64,000 nucleotides of DNA from Pseudomonas alcaligenes (GCF_014490745.1 NZ_LZEU01000001.1:806001-870000); one strand, 5' to 3'; counted from the stretch's first letter, positions 14,865 through 23,964 are shown. Translations and numbers: made by a program. Notes: generated by a model not told the origin, from the sequence alone.

Positions 14865-15919
14865 TCTGTTACGGAGCGGCCGCGGCCCAGGACAGTCTGC
14901 AGGCCTTCAACCAGTGCCTGCTGCAACTGGGGCGTCTGCCGCGCGAGCGGGACGCGGCGCAGTTCATCGCCGATGCGCTGCAACTGCTGCGCGACCTGGT
15001 GCCTTTCGACTCGGCCTGGTGGGGTGAGCTATCCGCGCCGCAGGCCGGTGCGCAGCCGCAGAACTGGATGCACGGGCGGATCGGCCTGAGCGAATCCTTT
15101 GTCGCCGAGTGGCGCCAGATCGCCGCCCGCGACAGCTTCTGCCACGACACCCTGAGTCGGCCCGGGGAAGTGTTGCGCGCCAGCGGCTTTGGCGATCCCT
15201 GCGCGGCGGTCAACGACTTCGCCCGCCGGCATGACCTCTACCACCTGCTGACGATCACTTTCGAGCTGCCCGAAAGCGGCCTGATGTTCTTCATCTGCCT
15301 CTACCGGGGCGTGGCCGGGCGGGCCTTCAGCGACGCCGAGGCCAACCTGTTCTCCTCCTTCTGCGACCACCTGCTGCAGCTCTGGCGCTTTCAACTGCAG
15401 GATCTGTTGCGCCTGGCCCCCAGCGATGCGGCGAGCGACTTCGCGGTGGCCACCCAGGATGGCCGCCTGCTGTACATCGGCGCGCGGCTGTGCAGCTGCA
15501 TCGCCGCGGTGGAGCCCGACTGGAGTGGCTCGCTGTTGCCCGCCAGCTTGCTCGAGCAAGTGCCCCGGGCGCCCTGCGTGGTGCGCCTGGGCCGCGGCAA
15601 CCTGACCCTCACGGTGGTGGGCGAGCAGGTGCTCCTGGCGCTCTCGGCCGCCTCGCGCAGCACGGCTCTGGCGCCGCGCGAGCGCAGCGCCGCCATGCTG
15701 TTCGCCGCCGGGCACTCGTACAAGGAAATCGCCCGGATGCTGGCCCTGAGCCCGGCCACCGTGCGCACCTACCTACGCAATTGCTACCTGCAGCTGGGCG
15801 TGCGCAGCAAGGTCGAGCTGGGTTCCATTCTGCGCCTGTCGCCACCGCTGCCGACCACCCCGGGGCAGGTGCGCAGCGCGCCCGGCGCAAGGAGTTGCCT
15901 GGGCCCTCCTCATTTGTAG
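14861..15919 (+). CDS. LuxR-type transcriptional regulator
   Basis: 352 residues. The N-terminal 200 or so form an unassigned sensor region with several tryptophans (FDSAWWGEL). The C-terminus carries a GerE/LuxR helix-turn-helix at about 270-325 (LAPRERSAAMLFAAGHSYKE, then LSPATVRTYLRNCYLQLGV). The classic first motif L-T-x-R-E is replaced by LAPRE. No receiver aspartate pattern or quorum-type signature is seen. It starts within an ATGA overlap and closes the plus-strand operon, so it probably regulates this region or the genes that follow. A shorter relative of similar layout lies at 42843, also beside a PotF-like gene. Confidence 0.8.
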   Translation: MICYGAAAAQDSLQAFNQCLLQLGRLPRERDAAQFIADALQLLRDLVPFDSAWWGELSAPQAGAQPQNWMHGRIGLSESFVAEWRQIAARDSFCHDTLSRPGEVLRASGFGDPCAAVNDFARRHDLYHLLTITFELPESGLMFFICLYRGVAGRAFSDAEANLFSSFCDHLLQLWRFQLQDLLRLAPSDAASDFAVATQDGRLLYIGARLCSCIAAVEPDWSGSLLPASLLEQVPRAPCVVRLGRGNLTLTVVGEQVLLALSAASRSTALAPRERSAAMLFAAGHSYKEIARMLALSPATVRTYLRNCYLQLGVRSKVELGSILRLSPPLPTTPGQVRSAPGARSCLGPPHL

Positions 15920-15956
15920 AGGGCCGCAGATTTCCTCGGCTCGTTAGGCTGTCCCG

Positions 15957-15973
15957 GCATGCCGCAGGCATGC
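15957..15973. promoter_or_regulatory. Perfect 7-bp inverted repeat upstream of the amidohydrolase
   Basis: GCATGCC, GCA, GGCATGC lies in the 102-bp gap between the LuxR gene and the amidohydrolase, 49 bp before its start. It is a candidate operator for the preceding regulator, though it could equally be a short hairpin at the end of that message. Confidence 0.35.
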
Positions 15974-16021
15974 ACATCGGTCGCTTCGACCATGTCCTGA
16001 ACACTTACTGAGGTAAGGAAC

Positions 16022-17857
16022 GTGAAACTCTCAACGTTATGTATGGCACTGGCCAGCACGACAGTTTCGGCCTTTGCGCTGCTCGGCTGTCAGTCCGCCA
16101 GCACGCCGGCGGCCGACCTGGTGCTGCGCAATGGCTACGTGTACACCGTCGATGGTCAGGAGTCGGTGCAGCAGGCGGTGGCCGTGTCCGCCGGCAAGAT
16201 CGTCTATGTCGGCAGCGATGCCGGTCTGGCACCCTTTATCGGTCAGCAGACCCAGCAGATCGACCTGGCCGGGCGCATGCTGATGCCGGGCTTTATCGAT
16301 GCCCATATGCACCCGGGCGACGGCGGCCGCGCCCTGTCGCTGTGCGACCTGAAATACCAGGCGATGACCCGCGCCGACTTCCAGAAAGCCATCCAGGCCT
16401 GCCTGGATGCCGATACCGGCAAAGGCCCCAACGACTGGCTGGAAGTGGGCAGCTGGGATCGCATGGGCATGAACAACCTCGATGGCGATCCGGACAAGGC
16501 GACCCTCGATGCGCTGAAAACCGACCGGCCGATTTCGGTGCGCTCCACCGATTTCCACACCGTGCTGACCAACTCGCGCGGCCTGCAACTGGCCGGCATC
16601 AGCAAGGCCACGGTCGATCCCGAAGGTGGCAAGTTCGCCCGTGACAGCGCCGGCAACCCCAGCGGCATCGCCGAGGACGGCGCCACCGAAGCCATAGTCG
16701 CGGCCATCCCGCCGGCCACCGAGGCGCAGAAGCTGGCGCAGATCCGCCTGGCCCTGGATGCCATGCGCGAGCAGGGCATCACCAGCTTCTTCGACGCCCT
16801 GTCCGGGCCGGAAAACGCCAAGGCCTTCCGCCAACTGCAGCAGTCCGGCGACCTGACCGCCCGCGCCCTGCTGGCGATCAAGCTGGACCCGGCCGCCGCC
16901 GCGGCCGACCCGGTCAAGACCATCGCCGAGGCCAAGGCCCTGGCGCAGACCTACGACCAGGGCGCCATCCAGGCGACGCCGACGGTGAACATGCGCCACG
17001 TCAAGCTGTTCATGGACGGCATCATCAACGCTCCGGCCGACACCGGCGCGCTGCTGACTCCCTATCTGCACAATACCGGCAGCGAACAGAAGCCGCACTG
17101 GATGCCGGGCAGCAACCTGGGCGAGCTGTACTACTCCGCCAAGGTGCTCGATCCGCTGCTGGTCGAGGCGGTGAAGGCCGGCTTCGACCCGCACCTGCAT
17201 GCCACCGGCGAACGCGCCGTGCGCGAATCGCTGGACGGTTTCGCCTATGTCCGCCAGCAACTGCCGAACAGCGATTTCCGTCCGTCCATCGCCCATGCCG
17301 AGGTCGTCGCTCCGGCTGACTATCCGCGCTTCAAGGCCCTCGACGTAACGGCCACCATGTCCTTCCAGTGGGCCCAGCAGGCACCGTTCTCGGTCGACGG
17401 CACTGACGACCACCTGGGCGCCGAGCGCATGGCGCGCATGGAGCCGTCCGGAAGCATCCACAACGCCGGTGGGCGCATCGCCTTCGGCAGCGACTGGCCG
17501 GTCGATCCGCTCGACGAAATGCTCGCTCTCAAGGTTGGTGTCACCCGCGCCGGCGACCCTACCAACCCGCACAGCTACGGCCCCAACTACGCCGCCCGCC
17601 TCAACGCCGACCCGGCGCTGTCGCGCAGTGCCGTGCTGCGGGCGATCACCCGCAACGCCGCCGAACAGCTGCGTCTGGAGCAGGCGGTCGGCTCGGTCGA
17701 AGTGGGCAAGTTCGCCGACCTGATCGTGCTGGAGAAGAACTTCATGCAGGTGCCGGAGGAAGAGCTGGCGCGCAATCAGGTGTTGCTGACCCTGGTCGGC
17801 GGCAAGGTGGTCTTCGCCAAGGATCAGTTCGCTCCGCTGACCACCGCCAACAAGTGA
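16022..17857 (+). CDS. YtcJ-like amidohydrolase family metal-dependent hydrolase, predicted lipoprotein
   Basis: 611 residues. A signal peptide ends in the lipobox ALLGC (C23), so the protein is predicted to be lipid-anchored outside the inner membrane. The amidohydrolase barrel follows: metal motif GFIDAHMHPGD (H95, H97), SIAHAEVV and the late aspartate in FGSDWPVDP, with the beta-sandwich halves LVLRNGYVYTVDG and GKFADLIVLEKN at the ends. This subfamily hydrolyses C-N or C-O bonds of diverse small molecules. GTG 16022 has GAGGTAAGGA upstream. An outer-membrane porin gene follows, so it may process substrate in the periplasm. Confidence 0.82.
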   Translation: MKLSTLCMALASTTVSAFALLGCQSASTPAADLVLRNGYVYTVDGQESVQQAVAVSAGKIVYVGSDAGLAPFIGQQTQQIDLAGRMLMPGFIDAHMHPGDGGRALSLCDLKYQAMTRADFQKAIQACLDADTGKGPNDWLEVGSWDRMGMNNLDGDPDKATLDALKTDRPISVRSTDFHTVLTNSRGLQLAGISKATVDPEGGKFARDSAGNPSGIAEDGATEAIVAAIPPATEAQKLAQIRLALDAMREQGITSFFDALSGPENAKAFRQLQQSGDLTARALLAIKLDPAAAAADPVKTIAEAKALAQTYDQGAIQATPTVNMRHVKLFMDGIINAPADTGALLTPYLHNTGSEQKPHWMPGSNLGELYYSAKVLDPLLVEAVKAGFDPHLHATGERAVRESLDGFAYVRQQLPNSDFRPSIAHAEVVAPADYPRFKALDVTATMSFQWAQQAPFSVDGTDDHLGAERMARMEPSGSIHNAGGRIAFGSDWPVDPLDEMLALKVGVTRAGDPTNPHSYGPNYAARLNADPALSRSAVLRAITRNAAEQLRLEQAVGSVEVGKFADLIVLEKNFMQVPEEELARNQVLLTLVGGKVVFAKDQFAPLTTANK

Positions 17858-17956
17858 GATCTGCCGCAGTCGTGTTGATCCGCCAGGTGCCGAAGCGGCA
17901 AGGGCGATCAGCCATCGGCTGCTGACCCATAACAATAAGATTCAGGAATTCAAACG

Positions 17957-19435
17957 ATGTACATGAACAAGTTGAGCATGCTCACGCTCGCCATCGCGGC
18001 GGCAACCACCCAGTTGGCCCATGCCGCGGAAGTGGTCGACGATGACTCCAAGGCTGTGGGTACCGAACTGCTGGCCCAGGGCCTGCAGGACTCCAGCCAG
18101 GCGCAGTCCAGGGGCTTTGTGGAAGACGCCAAGCTGACCCTGCTGAGCCGCAACATGGTGTTCTACAAGAACCTCCGCAACAACGATGCGGCCGCCCAGA
18201 ACTACCGCAGCGACTGGTCCCAGGCGGAAATGCTGACCTACACCTCGGGTTATACCCAGGGCACGGTTGGCGTCGGTCTCGACGCCTTTGCCAATGGTGC
18301 CGTGCGCCTCAACGGTGGCGGCGGTACCGGTGGCAGCAGCAACCTGCCCGTCGACGGCAGTCACTGTGACGAGAATGCCTTCGGCGAGACGATCAGCTGC
18401 CAGGGCCAGGACAGCTACGGCATGGTCGGCGGTGCGGTGAAACTGCGCATTTCCGAGACCGAGCTGAAAGTCGGTGACCTCAATCCGCAGAGCCCGGTGT
18501 TCGGCACCTGGGACGGCTACCTGATGCCGGCGCACACCAATGGGGTGATGTTCAGCAGCAACGAGATCAAGGATCTGGCTCTGCAGGGCGGTCACTTCAC
18601 TTCGGGCAACGCCGAAAACAGCAGCAACCGCGACGGCAACCTGGGCACCATCTACGGCTATACCCGGGTCGATCGCGCCGACTATATCGGCGGCGATTAC
18701 ACCTTCAGCGAAACCTTGTCGGGCGGCCTGCATGCGGCCAACTTCGAGGATGTCTGGCATCAGTATTACGCCGACCTCTACCACTTCCTGGCGCTGGGCG
18801 AGGGCACCTCGCTGCTGACCAGCTTCAACTACTACAAGACCGACGATGCCGGCGACGCGCGGGCGGGCGAGATCAACAACGACTCGTTCAGTGTGTCCCT
18901 GGCGCTGACCACCGGGGCGCACACCTTCACCTTCGCCCATCAGCGCATCAACGGCGACACCCCGTTCGATTACCTGGGCATCAGCGGTTTTGACGGCGCC
19001 GATAACGGCGTCAACGGTGCCAACCCGCTGGGTGCCTACAACGGCGGCGGCTCGATCTGGCTGGCCAACTCCTCGCAGTGGTGTGACTTCAACGCCCCGG
19101 GCGAGAAGTCCTACAAGCTGCAGTACGACCTCGATGCCAGCAGCCTGGGTGTGCCGGGGCTGAGCTTCATGGCGCGCTATGTCACCGGCAAGGATTCCGA
19201 TGGCAGCGGCGCCGACCCGACCGGCGCCTATGCCTGGGAAGCCGGGGTGGTCGATGGCGAGGAGTGGGAGCGCGACATCCAGGTCGCCTACGTGGTGCAG
19301 GACGGCTCGGCCAAGGGACTGTCCTTCAAGTTGCGCCAGGCCACCTACCGGGGCAACAGCGCGGCCAACCTCAACGCCGGCGATGACAACGAGGAAGTGC
19401 GTTTCATCACCGAGTATCCCCTGGACATTCTGTAG
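17957..19435 (+). CDS. OprD-family outer-membrane porin
   Basis: 492 residues with a signal peptide (cut after AHA). The mature protein has the OprD hallmarks: a start AEVVDDDSKAVGTELLAQ, then GFVEDAKLTLLSRNMVFYKN, alternating amphipathic strands, a KLRISETELKVGDL stretch and a terminal TEYPLDIL strand. OprD-type channels pass small charged molecules such as basic amino acids or aromatic acids. ATG 17957 has AGGA at a better spacing than the second ATG at 17963. Its placement with the amidohydrolase and amine-catabolic genes suggests outer-membrane entry for the cluster substrate. Confidence 0.85.
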   Translation: MYMNKLSMLTLAIAAATTQLAHAAEVVDDDSKAVGTELLAQGLQDSSQAQSRGFVEDAKLTLLSRNMVFYKNLRNNDAAAQNYRSDWSQAEMLTYTSGYTQGTVGVGLDAFANGAVRLNGGGGTGGSSNLPVDGSHCDENAFGETISCQGQDSYGMVGGAVKLRISETELKVGDLNPQSPVFGTWDGYLMPAHTNGVMFSSNEIKDLALQGGHFTSGNAENSSNRDGNLGTIYGYTRVDRADYIGGDYTFSETLSGGLHAANFEDVWHQYYADLYHFLALGEGTSLLTSFNYYKTDDAGDARAGEINNDSFSVSLALTTGAHTFTFAHQRINGDTPFDYLGISGFDGADNGVNGANPLGAYNGGGSIWLANSSQWCDFNAPGEKSYKLQYDLDASSLGVPGLSFMARYVTGKDSDGSGADPTGAYAWEAGVVDGEEWERDIQVAYVVQDGSAKGLSFKLRQATYRGNSAANLNAGDDNEEVRFITEYPLDIL

Positions 19436-19447
19436 TTCGGCCATGAC

Positions 19448-19478
19448 GCCGCCGCAGGCCCGTCTGGCCTGCGGCGGC
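19448..19478 (+). terminator. Strong perfect hairpin after the porin gene
   Basis: GCCGCCGCAGGCC and GGCCTGCGGCGGC form a 13-bp perfect stem with a five-base loop, 13 nt after the porin stop. It lacks a T-run, so it may be a weak terminator or mRNA-protecting structure. Confidence 0.6.
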
Positions 19479-19490
19479 CTCCTGAATTCC

Positions 19491-19518
19491 GGGAGCCTGG
19501 CGCGACTGCCAGGCTCCC
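19491..19518 (+). other. Second perfect hairpin before the GlmU-like gene
   Basis: GGGAGCCTGG and CCAGGCTCCC form a 10-bp perfect stem with an eight-base loop, ending 18 nt before the next ATG. With the hairpin at 19448 it makes a tandem pair in a gap of only 101 nt, which could set lower expression of the downstream genes. Confidence 0.5.
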
Positions 19519-19536
19519 TCGCAACAAGAGGCACCT

Positions 19537-20487
19537 ATGAGCAACAGCCCTGCATTTCCCACCCTGGCCCTGATCCTCGCCGCCGGCCAAGGCACGCGCA
19601 TGCGTTCCAACCTGCCCAAGGTCATGCACCAGGTCGGCAACCGTCCGCTGCTCGGCCATGTGCTGGCCACCGCCGAGCAGGCCGGCATCGAGCACCTGGC
19701 CGTGGTCCTCGGCCCGGACAGCCCGGCGGTGTTCGACTACGTGCAGCAGGTGGCACCGCGTGCACGGCGCTTCGTCCAGCGTGAGCGCCTGGGCACCGCC
19801 CATGCGGTGCTGGCCGCCCGCCCGGCGTTGCAGGCGCATGCCGAGGGTTGCGTGCTGGTGCTGTTCGGCGACTCGCCACTGATCGGCGTGCACACCCTCG
19901 AGCGTCTGCGCCAGACCCTGATCGACGGCGCCGCGGTGGCGGTGGCCGGCTTTACCACCGAGCAGCCCGGCCCCTACGGTCGCCTGCTGGTGGAGGAGGG
20001 CCGGCTGAAGGCCATCCGCGAGGCCAAGGACGCCAGCCCGGAAGAACTGGCGATCAACCTGTGCAACGGCGGGGTGATGGGCTTTCGCGCCGACCACTGC
20101 CTGTGGCTGCTCGAGCGCATCGGCAATGCCAACGCCCAGGGCGAGTACTACCTCACCGACGCGGTGGAGCTGGCCAATGCCGCCGGCCTGGCGGTGGTGG
20201 CGGTGGAGGTCGAGGAAGAGGAAATCCTCGGGGTCAACGACCGCGAACAACTGCATGCCGCCGAGCAGGTATTCCAGCGCCGCCGGCGCAGCCGGGCGAT
20301 GCGCGAGGGGGTGACCCTGGCCGCCGCCGACACCGTGTATTTCAGCGCCGACACCGAGCTGGAGGCCGATGTGCGCATCGAGCCCTGCGTGGTCTTCGGC
20401 CCCGGCGTGCGGGTGGGGCGCGGCGCACACATCGCCGCCTTCAGTCGCCTGGAACATATCCGTATCGAAGCGGCCGCCACGGCCTGA
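19537..20487 (+). CDS. GlmU-like sugar-nucleotide uridylyltransferase lacking the acetyltransferase domain
   Basis: 316 residues. The pyrophosphorylase domain matches GlmU: ILAAGQGTRMRSNLPKV, the VQRERLGTAHAV segment, metal aspartate in LFGDSPLI, REAKDA, LCNGGVMGF, NAQGEYYLTDAV and GVNDREQ. After about residue 250 only two or so coils of left-handed beta-helix remain (VFGPGVRVGRGAHIAAFSRL), whereas GlmU has about 456 residues with a full acetyltransferase helix. It should therefore make UDP-HexNAc or a related UDP-sugar from sugar-1-phosphate but not acetylate. It could act after the kinase at 12198 to feed the two glycosyltransferases. ATG 19537 has AAGAGG upstream; it ends 12 nt before the ALDH gene. 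Confidence 0.8.
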   Translation: MSNSPAFPTLALILAAGQGTRMRSNLPKVMHQVGNRPLLGHVLATAEQAGIEHLAVVLGPDSPAVFDYVQQVAPRARRFVQRERLGTAHAVLAARPALQAHAEGCVLVLFGDSPLIGVHTLERLRQTLIDGAAVAVAGFTTEQPGPYGRLLVEEGRLKAIREAKDASPEELAINLCNGGVMGFRADHCLWLLERIGNANAQGEYYLTDAVELANAAGLAVVAVEVEEEEILGVNDREQLHAAEQVFQRRRRSRAMREGVTLAAADTVYFSADTELEADVRIEPCVVFGPGVRVGRGAHIAAFSRLEHIRIEAAATA

Positions 20488-20499
20488 GGGGAGTCAGCG

Positions 20500-21981
20500 A
20501 TGGATATCTATCAGCACCTGTACATCGACGGGCAGTGGACGCTGCCGATCCAGGGCGGCAGCTTCGCCAGCCTCGATCCGAGCGACGAGAGCCTGCTGGC
20601 CCAGGTGCCGGCGGCCACCGCCGAGGACGTCGACCGGGCCGTGCGCGCGGCTCGCCGCGCCTTCGATGATGGCCCCTGGCCGCGCCTGTCCGGCGCCCAG
20701 CGCGGCGAGGTGCTGCGCGCCATCGCTGCCGGCATTCGCCGCCGCCTGCCGCAGCTGGCGCGCCTGGAAGTGCGCGACAACGGCAAGCCGTTGCCCGAGG
20801 CCGAGTGGGACCTGGGCGATGCCGCCGGTTGCTTCGACTATTACGCCGACCTGGCCGAGGCCGCCGACCGCGCGCCACGGCAGGGCATCGCCCTGGCCGA
20901 CGAGCGCTTCAGCTCCTGGGTCGAGCGCGAGCCGGTGGGCGTGGTGGGCGCCATCATTCCGTGGAACTTCCCGCTGCTGATGGCCGCCTGGAAGGTCGCC
21001 CCGGCGCTGGCCGCCGGCTGCTGCATCGTCCTCAAACCGTCCGAGCTGACGCCGCTGACGGCCCTGGAGCTGGCCGCCATCGTCCACGAGGCGGGGGTGC
21101 CGGCCGGGGTGTTCAACCTGGTCACCGGCCTCGGCGCCGACGCCGGCGCGCCGCTGGCCGAGCACCCGCTGGTGGACAAGCTGGCCTTCACCGGCAGCGT
21201 GCCGACCGGGCGCCGGGTGATGCAGGCCGCCTCCCGCGAGATCAAGAACCTCAGCCTGGAGCTGGGTGGCAAGTCGCCCTTTATCGTGTTCGCCGACAGC
21301 GACATCGCGGCGGCGGTGGAGTGGATCCTGTTCGGCATCTTCTGGAACCAGGGCCAGGTCTGCTCGGCCACCTCGCGGGTGCTGGTGCAGCGTGCGCTGT
21401 ACCCGGCGCTGCTCGAACGGCTGGTCGCGGAGACGGCCAAGATCCGTATCGGCAACGGCCTGGAGGCGGGCGTGCTGCTTGGCCCGCTGGTCAGCCTCGG
21501 GCAGTACGAAAAGGTGCTGGCCGCCATCGAGTCCGGCCGCGCCAGCGGTGCACGCCTGCTGCACGGCGGCGAGCGCCCGGCCGGGCTGGAGCAGGGCTAC
21601 TACCTAAGCCCGACGATCTTCGCCGACGTGCCCACCGATAGCGACATCTGGCGCGAGGAAATCTTCGGCCCGGTGGTCTGCCTGCGCGCCTTCGACGACG
21701 AGGCCGAGGCCCTGCGCCTGGCCAACGATTCGCCCTTCGGCCTGGCGGCGGCGGTGATGTCGCGCGACCTGCCGCGCGCCGAGCGGGTGGCTCGGCGCCT
21801 GCGCGCCGGCATCGTGTGGATCAACTGTTCGCAGCCGACCTTCACCGAGGCGCCCTGGGGTGGCTACAAGCAGAGCGGCATCGGCCGCGAGCTGGGCCAG
21901 TGGGGTTTCGACAGCTACCGCGAGGTGAAACAGATCACCCGTTACGACAGCGACCAGCCCTGGGGCTGGTACATCAAGTGA
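20500..21981 (+). CDS. Betaine-aldehyde/aminoaldehyde dehydrogenase, ALDH10-like
   Basis: 493 residues. Active-site residues are present: E254 in LELGGKSP, C288 in GQVCSATS, and the cofactor motif [20 protein letters not shown]. The C-terminal block [20 protein letters not shown] with the ending QPWGWYIK is characteristic of the plant-type ALDH10 aminoaldehyde dehydrogenases, which oxidise aminobutanal, aminopropanal, trimethylaminobutanal or betaine aldehyde. This is the clearest clue that the cluster handles an amino- or ammonio-aldehyde. It starts 12 nt after the uridylyltransferase gene and is presumably co-transcribed with it. No choline oxidase gene of the betA type is in the window. 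Confidence 0.85.
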   Translation: MDIYQHLYIDGQWTLPIQGGSFASLDPSDESLLAQVPAATAEDVDRAVRAARRAFDDGPWPRLSGAQRGEVLRAIAAGIRRRLPQLARLEVRDNGKPLPEAEWDLGDAAGCFDYYADLAEAADRAPRQGIALADERFSSWVEREPVGVVGAIIPWNFPLLMAAWKVAPALAAGCCIVLKPSELTPLTALELAAIVHEAGVPAGVFNLVTGLGADAGAPLAEHPLVDKLAFTGSVPTGRRVMQAASREIKNLSLELGGKSPFIVFADSDIAAAVEWILFGIFWNQGQVCSATSRVLVQRALYPALLERLVAETAKIRIGNGLEAGVLLGPLVSLGQYEKVLAAIESGRASGARLLHGGERPAGLEQGYYLSPTIFADVPTDSDIWREEIFGPVVCLRAFDDEAEALRLANDSPFGLAAAVMSRDLPRAERVARRLRAGIVWINCSQPTFTEAPWGGYKQSGIGRELGQWGFDSYREVKQITRYDSDQPWGWYIK

Positions 21982-22104
21982 GAGGTGCGTCGGTCCCCGC
22001 ATGGCTGGCGCGCTGCAGTGCAGGTCGCTGACCAGGGCGGTTCTGGCGGTAGCGGCTGCGCAGGGCGTGAGCACGTCCTGCTGATCGTCAATTTACGGCA
22101 GTAG

Positions 22105-22126
22105 CCGCGCCCCGTGAGGGGGGCGG
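22105..22126 (+). terminator. GC-rich hairpin after the aminoaldehyde dehydrogenase
   Basis: CCGCGCCCC, loop GTGA, GGGGGGCGG: nine pairs with one mismatch. It lies in the 185-nt gap before the amine oxidase gene and lacks a clear T-run, so termination is only possible. The rest of the gap shows nothing that I can assign. Confidence 0.4.
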
Positions 22127-22166
22127 TTCGTATTCATCGTGGTTAAACCCTTCATGGAGATACCTC

Positions 22167-23837
22167 ATGAGTCGCAAGTCCCGTCGTAGCAATTCCCCCC
22201 TGGCCCGCCTGTTCCGTCGTCTGCAGTGGGCCCATCACGAATCCGAGCGCACCGGCATGCCGGTGGACGAACTGCTCGACCTGCAACGCGAGCAGGAGCG
22301 CCTGGCCAATAGCCAGCGCCAGCAGCGTCGCGATTTCCTCAAGACCCTCGGTGCCGGCGTCGCCGGAGCCAGCCTGCTCGGTGGGCTCAGCCCGGCCCTG
22401 GCGGCCATGGGCGGGCAGGGCAACGGCCCCGGGCGAGTGATCGTCATCGGCGCCGGCCTGGCCGGCCTGCGCTGCGCCCACCGGCTCAAGCAGTACGGCT
22501 ATGGCTGCACCCTCTACGAGGGCAATACCCGCATTGGCGGGCGCGCCTTCACCACCCGCGATTTCTTCGACGACGGCATGGCCGTCGAGCGTGGTGGCGA
22601 GCTGGTGTCCACCGAGCACAGCGCCCTGCGCAACCTGGTCAACCAGCTCGGGCTCAGCCTGGAGGACGTCAACAGTGGCGGGACGCCCGGCAGCGAGGAG
22701 CTGTACCGGGTCAATGGCCAGCTCTACCGCGAGGATCAGCTGGCCGCCGACTGGCGCCTGCTCAAAGACCTGTTCAAGCGCACCCAGCAGGCCGCGCCCT
22801 GGCAGCCGACCTACAACGCGAACAACGCCGAACATCGGCGCCTGGACGTGATCAACGTGCCGGACTGGCTCGACCAGACCGGCATCGGCCGCAACAGCAA
22901 CTTCGGCCAACTGATGCAGGCCGACGTGATTTCCGAGTATGGCCACACGCCCCAGGAGCAGACCTGTCTGAACCTGGTCTACCTGATGGCCTCGAACTCG
23001 ACCAACGAGCCGCTGCCATTGGCCGGCACCGACGAGCGCTTCCACATAGTCGGCGGCAACGACTCGGTGGTGTACGCCATGGCCAACCAGTTGGCGGCGG
23101 GCAGCATAGTCACCGGCAAGCGCCTCACCAGCATTTCCGGCAGTGCCATGGGCCCCTACGTCTGCGGCTTCGCCGACGGCAGCACCGACATCTGCGACCA
23201 ACTGGTGCTGGCCCTGCCGTTCAGCAAGCTGCGCGAGGTGGATATCTCCCCGGAGATCCGCGCCAGCTTTGCCCCGGCCAAGCGCCTGGCGATCGCCGAG
23301 ATGACCCTCGGCAGCAATGCCAAGATCCATATCCAGTGCGGCTCGCGGCCCTGGAATGCGCAGCGCCAGGTAGGTGGCGAACTGGTGCAGATGGGCGGGG
23401 TGAGCTATTCCGGCGCCGATGGCTTCGTCACCGTATGGGACACTCAGGTGGGCAAGCCGACCACCGGCAGCGTGCTGAGCAACTTCCTCGGCGGCCAGCA
23501 GGGGCGCGCGCTGAGCGCCAGCGTGCCGTTCCAGCAGGCGGCGAGCCAGGATGTGAACCGGCTGCTTGGGCAGATCGAGCCGGTGTTCCCCGGTACCAGC
23601 GCGGCCTACCAGGGCAAGGCGCTGGTATCCAAATGGCCGATCAACCCCTGGAGTGGTGGCAGCTACGCGGCGCCTATGCTGGGTCACTACACCCGCTTCT
23701 GGGGCGCCCAGTGGGAGAAGGATGTCGGCAATCGCATTCACTTCTGTGGTGAGCACTGCTCCCAGGAATACTGGGGCTTCCTCAATGGCGCGGTGGAGAC
23801 CGGCGAGCTAGCCGCCCAGGCCCTGGTGCAGGGCTAA
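22167..23837 (+). CDS. Tat-exported flavin monoamine oxidase-family protein
   Basis: 556 residues. The first 50 or so are polar and charged (RLQWAHHESERTGMPVDEL), followed by a twin-arginine signal RRDFLKTLG (R54, R55) and a hydrophobic run ending SPALA. The FAD site VIVIGAGLAGLRCAHRL comes next, then GGRAFTTRDFF, and the C-terminal FAD motif HFCGEHCSQEYWGFLNGAVE. The family oxidises primary amines to aldehydes with peroxide release. Tat export indicates a folded, periplasmic enzyme. The long segment before the signal is unusual. It follows the aminoaldehyde dehydrogenase by 185 nt on the same strand, and amine oxidation followed by aldehyde oxidation fits the neighbourhood. Confidence 0.85.
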   Translation: MSRKSRRSNSPLARLFRRLQWAHHESERTGMPVDELLDLQREQERLANSQRQQRRDFLKTLGAGVAGASLLGGLSPALAAMGGQGNGPGRVIVIGAGLAGLRCAHRLKQYGYGCTLYEGNTRIGGRAFTTRDFFDDGMAVERGGELVSTEHSALRNLVNQLGLSLEDVNSGGTPGSEELYRVNGQLYREDQLAADWRLLKDLFKRTQQAAPWQPTYNANNAEHRRLDVINVPDWLDQTGIGRNSNFGQLMQADVISEYGHTPQEQTCLNLVYLMASNSTNEPLPLAGTDERFHIVGGNDSVVYAMANQLAAGSIVTGKRLTSISGSAMGPYVCGFADGSTDICDQLVLALPFSKLREVDISPEIRASFAPAKRLAIAEMTLGSNAKIHIQCGSRPWNAQRQVGGELVQMGGVSYSGADGFVTVWDTQVGKPTTGSVLSNFLGGQQGRALSASVPFQQAASQDVNRLLGQIEPVFPGTSAAYQGKALVSKWPINPWSGGSYAAPMLGHYTRFWGAQWEKDVGNRIHFCGEHCSQEYWGFLNGAVETGELAAQALVQG

Positions 23838-23964
23838 GCGGCAGCGCGGCAGGGCAGGGAGGCCCTGGCCGCGTTTGGCTGGCGTGAGGCTTTGTCGGCC
23901 CGTGTCCACCCATGGGGCACAATGGGCTACCTTTGCTTCTCCTACCGGACATGGAGAGCGGGTA

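Noticed and set aside
15998..16013. TGAACAC half-site before the lipoprotein amidohydrolase
   Set aside because: Only one arm of the TetR-type palindrome is present and the second arm does not match, so I treat it as chance.
22152..23756. 534-codon minus-strand frame opposite the amine oxidase
   Set aside because: Antisense shadow of a gene with clear Tat and FAD motifs; no recognisable domain.
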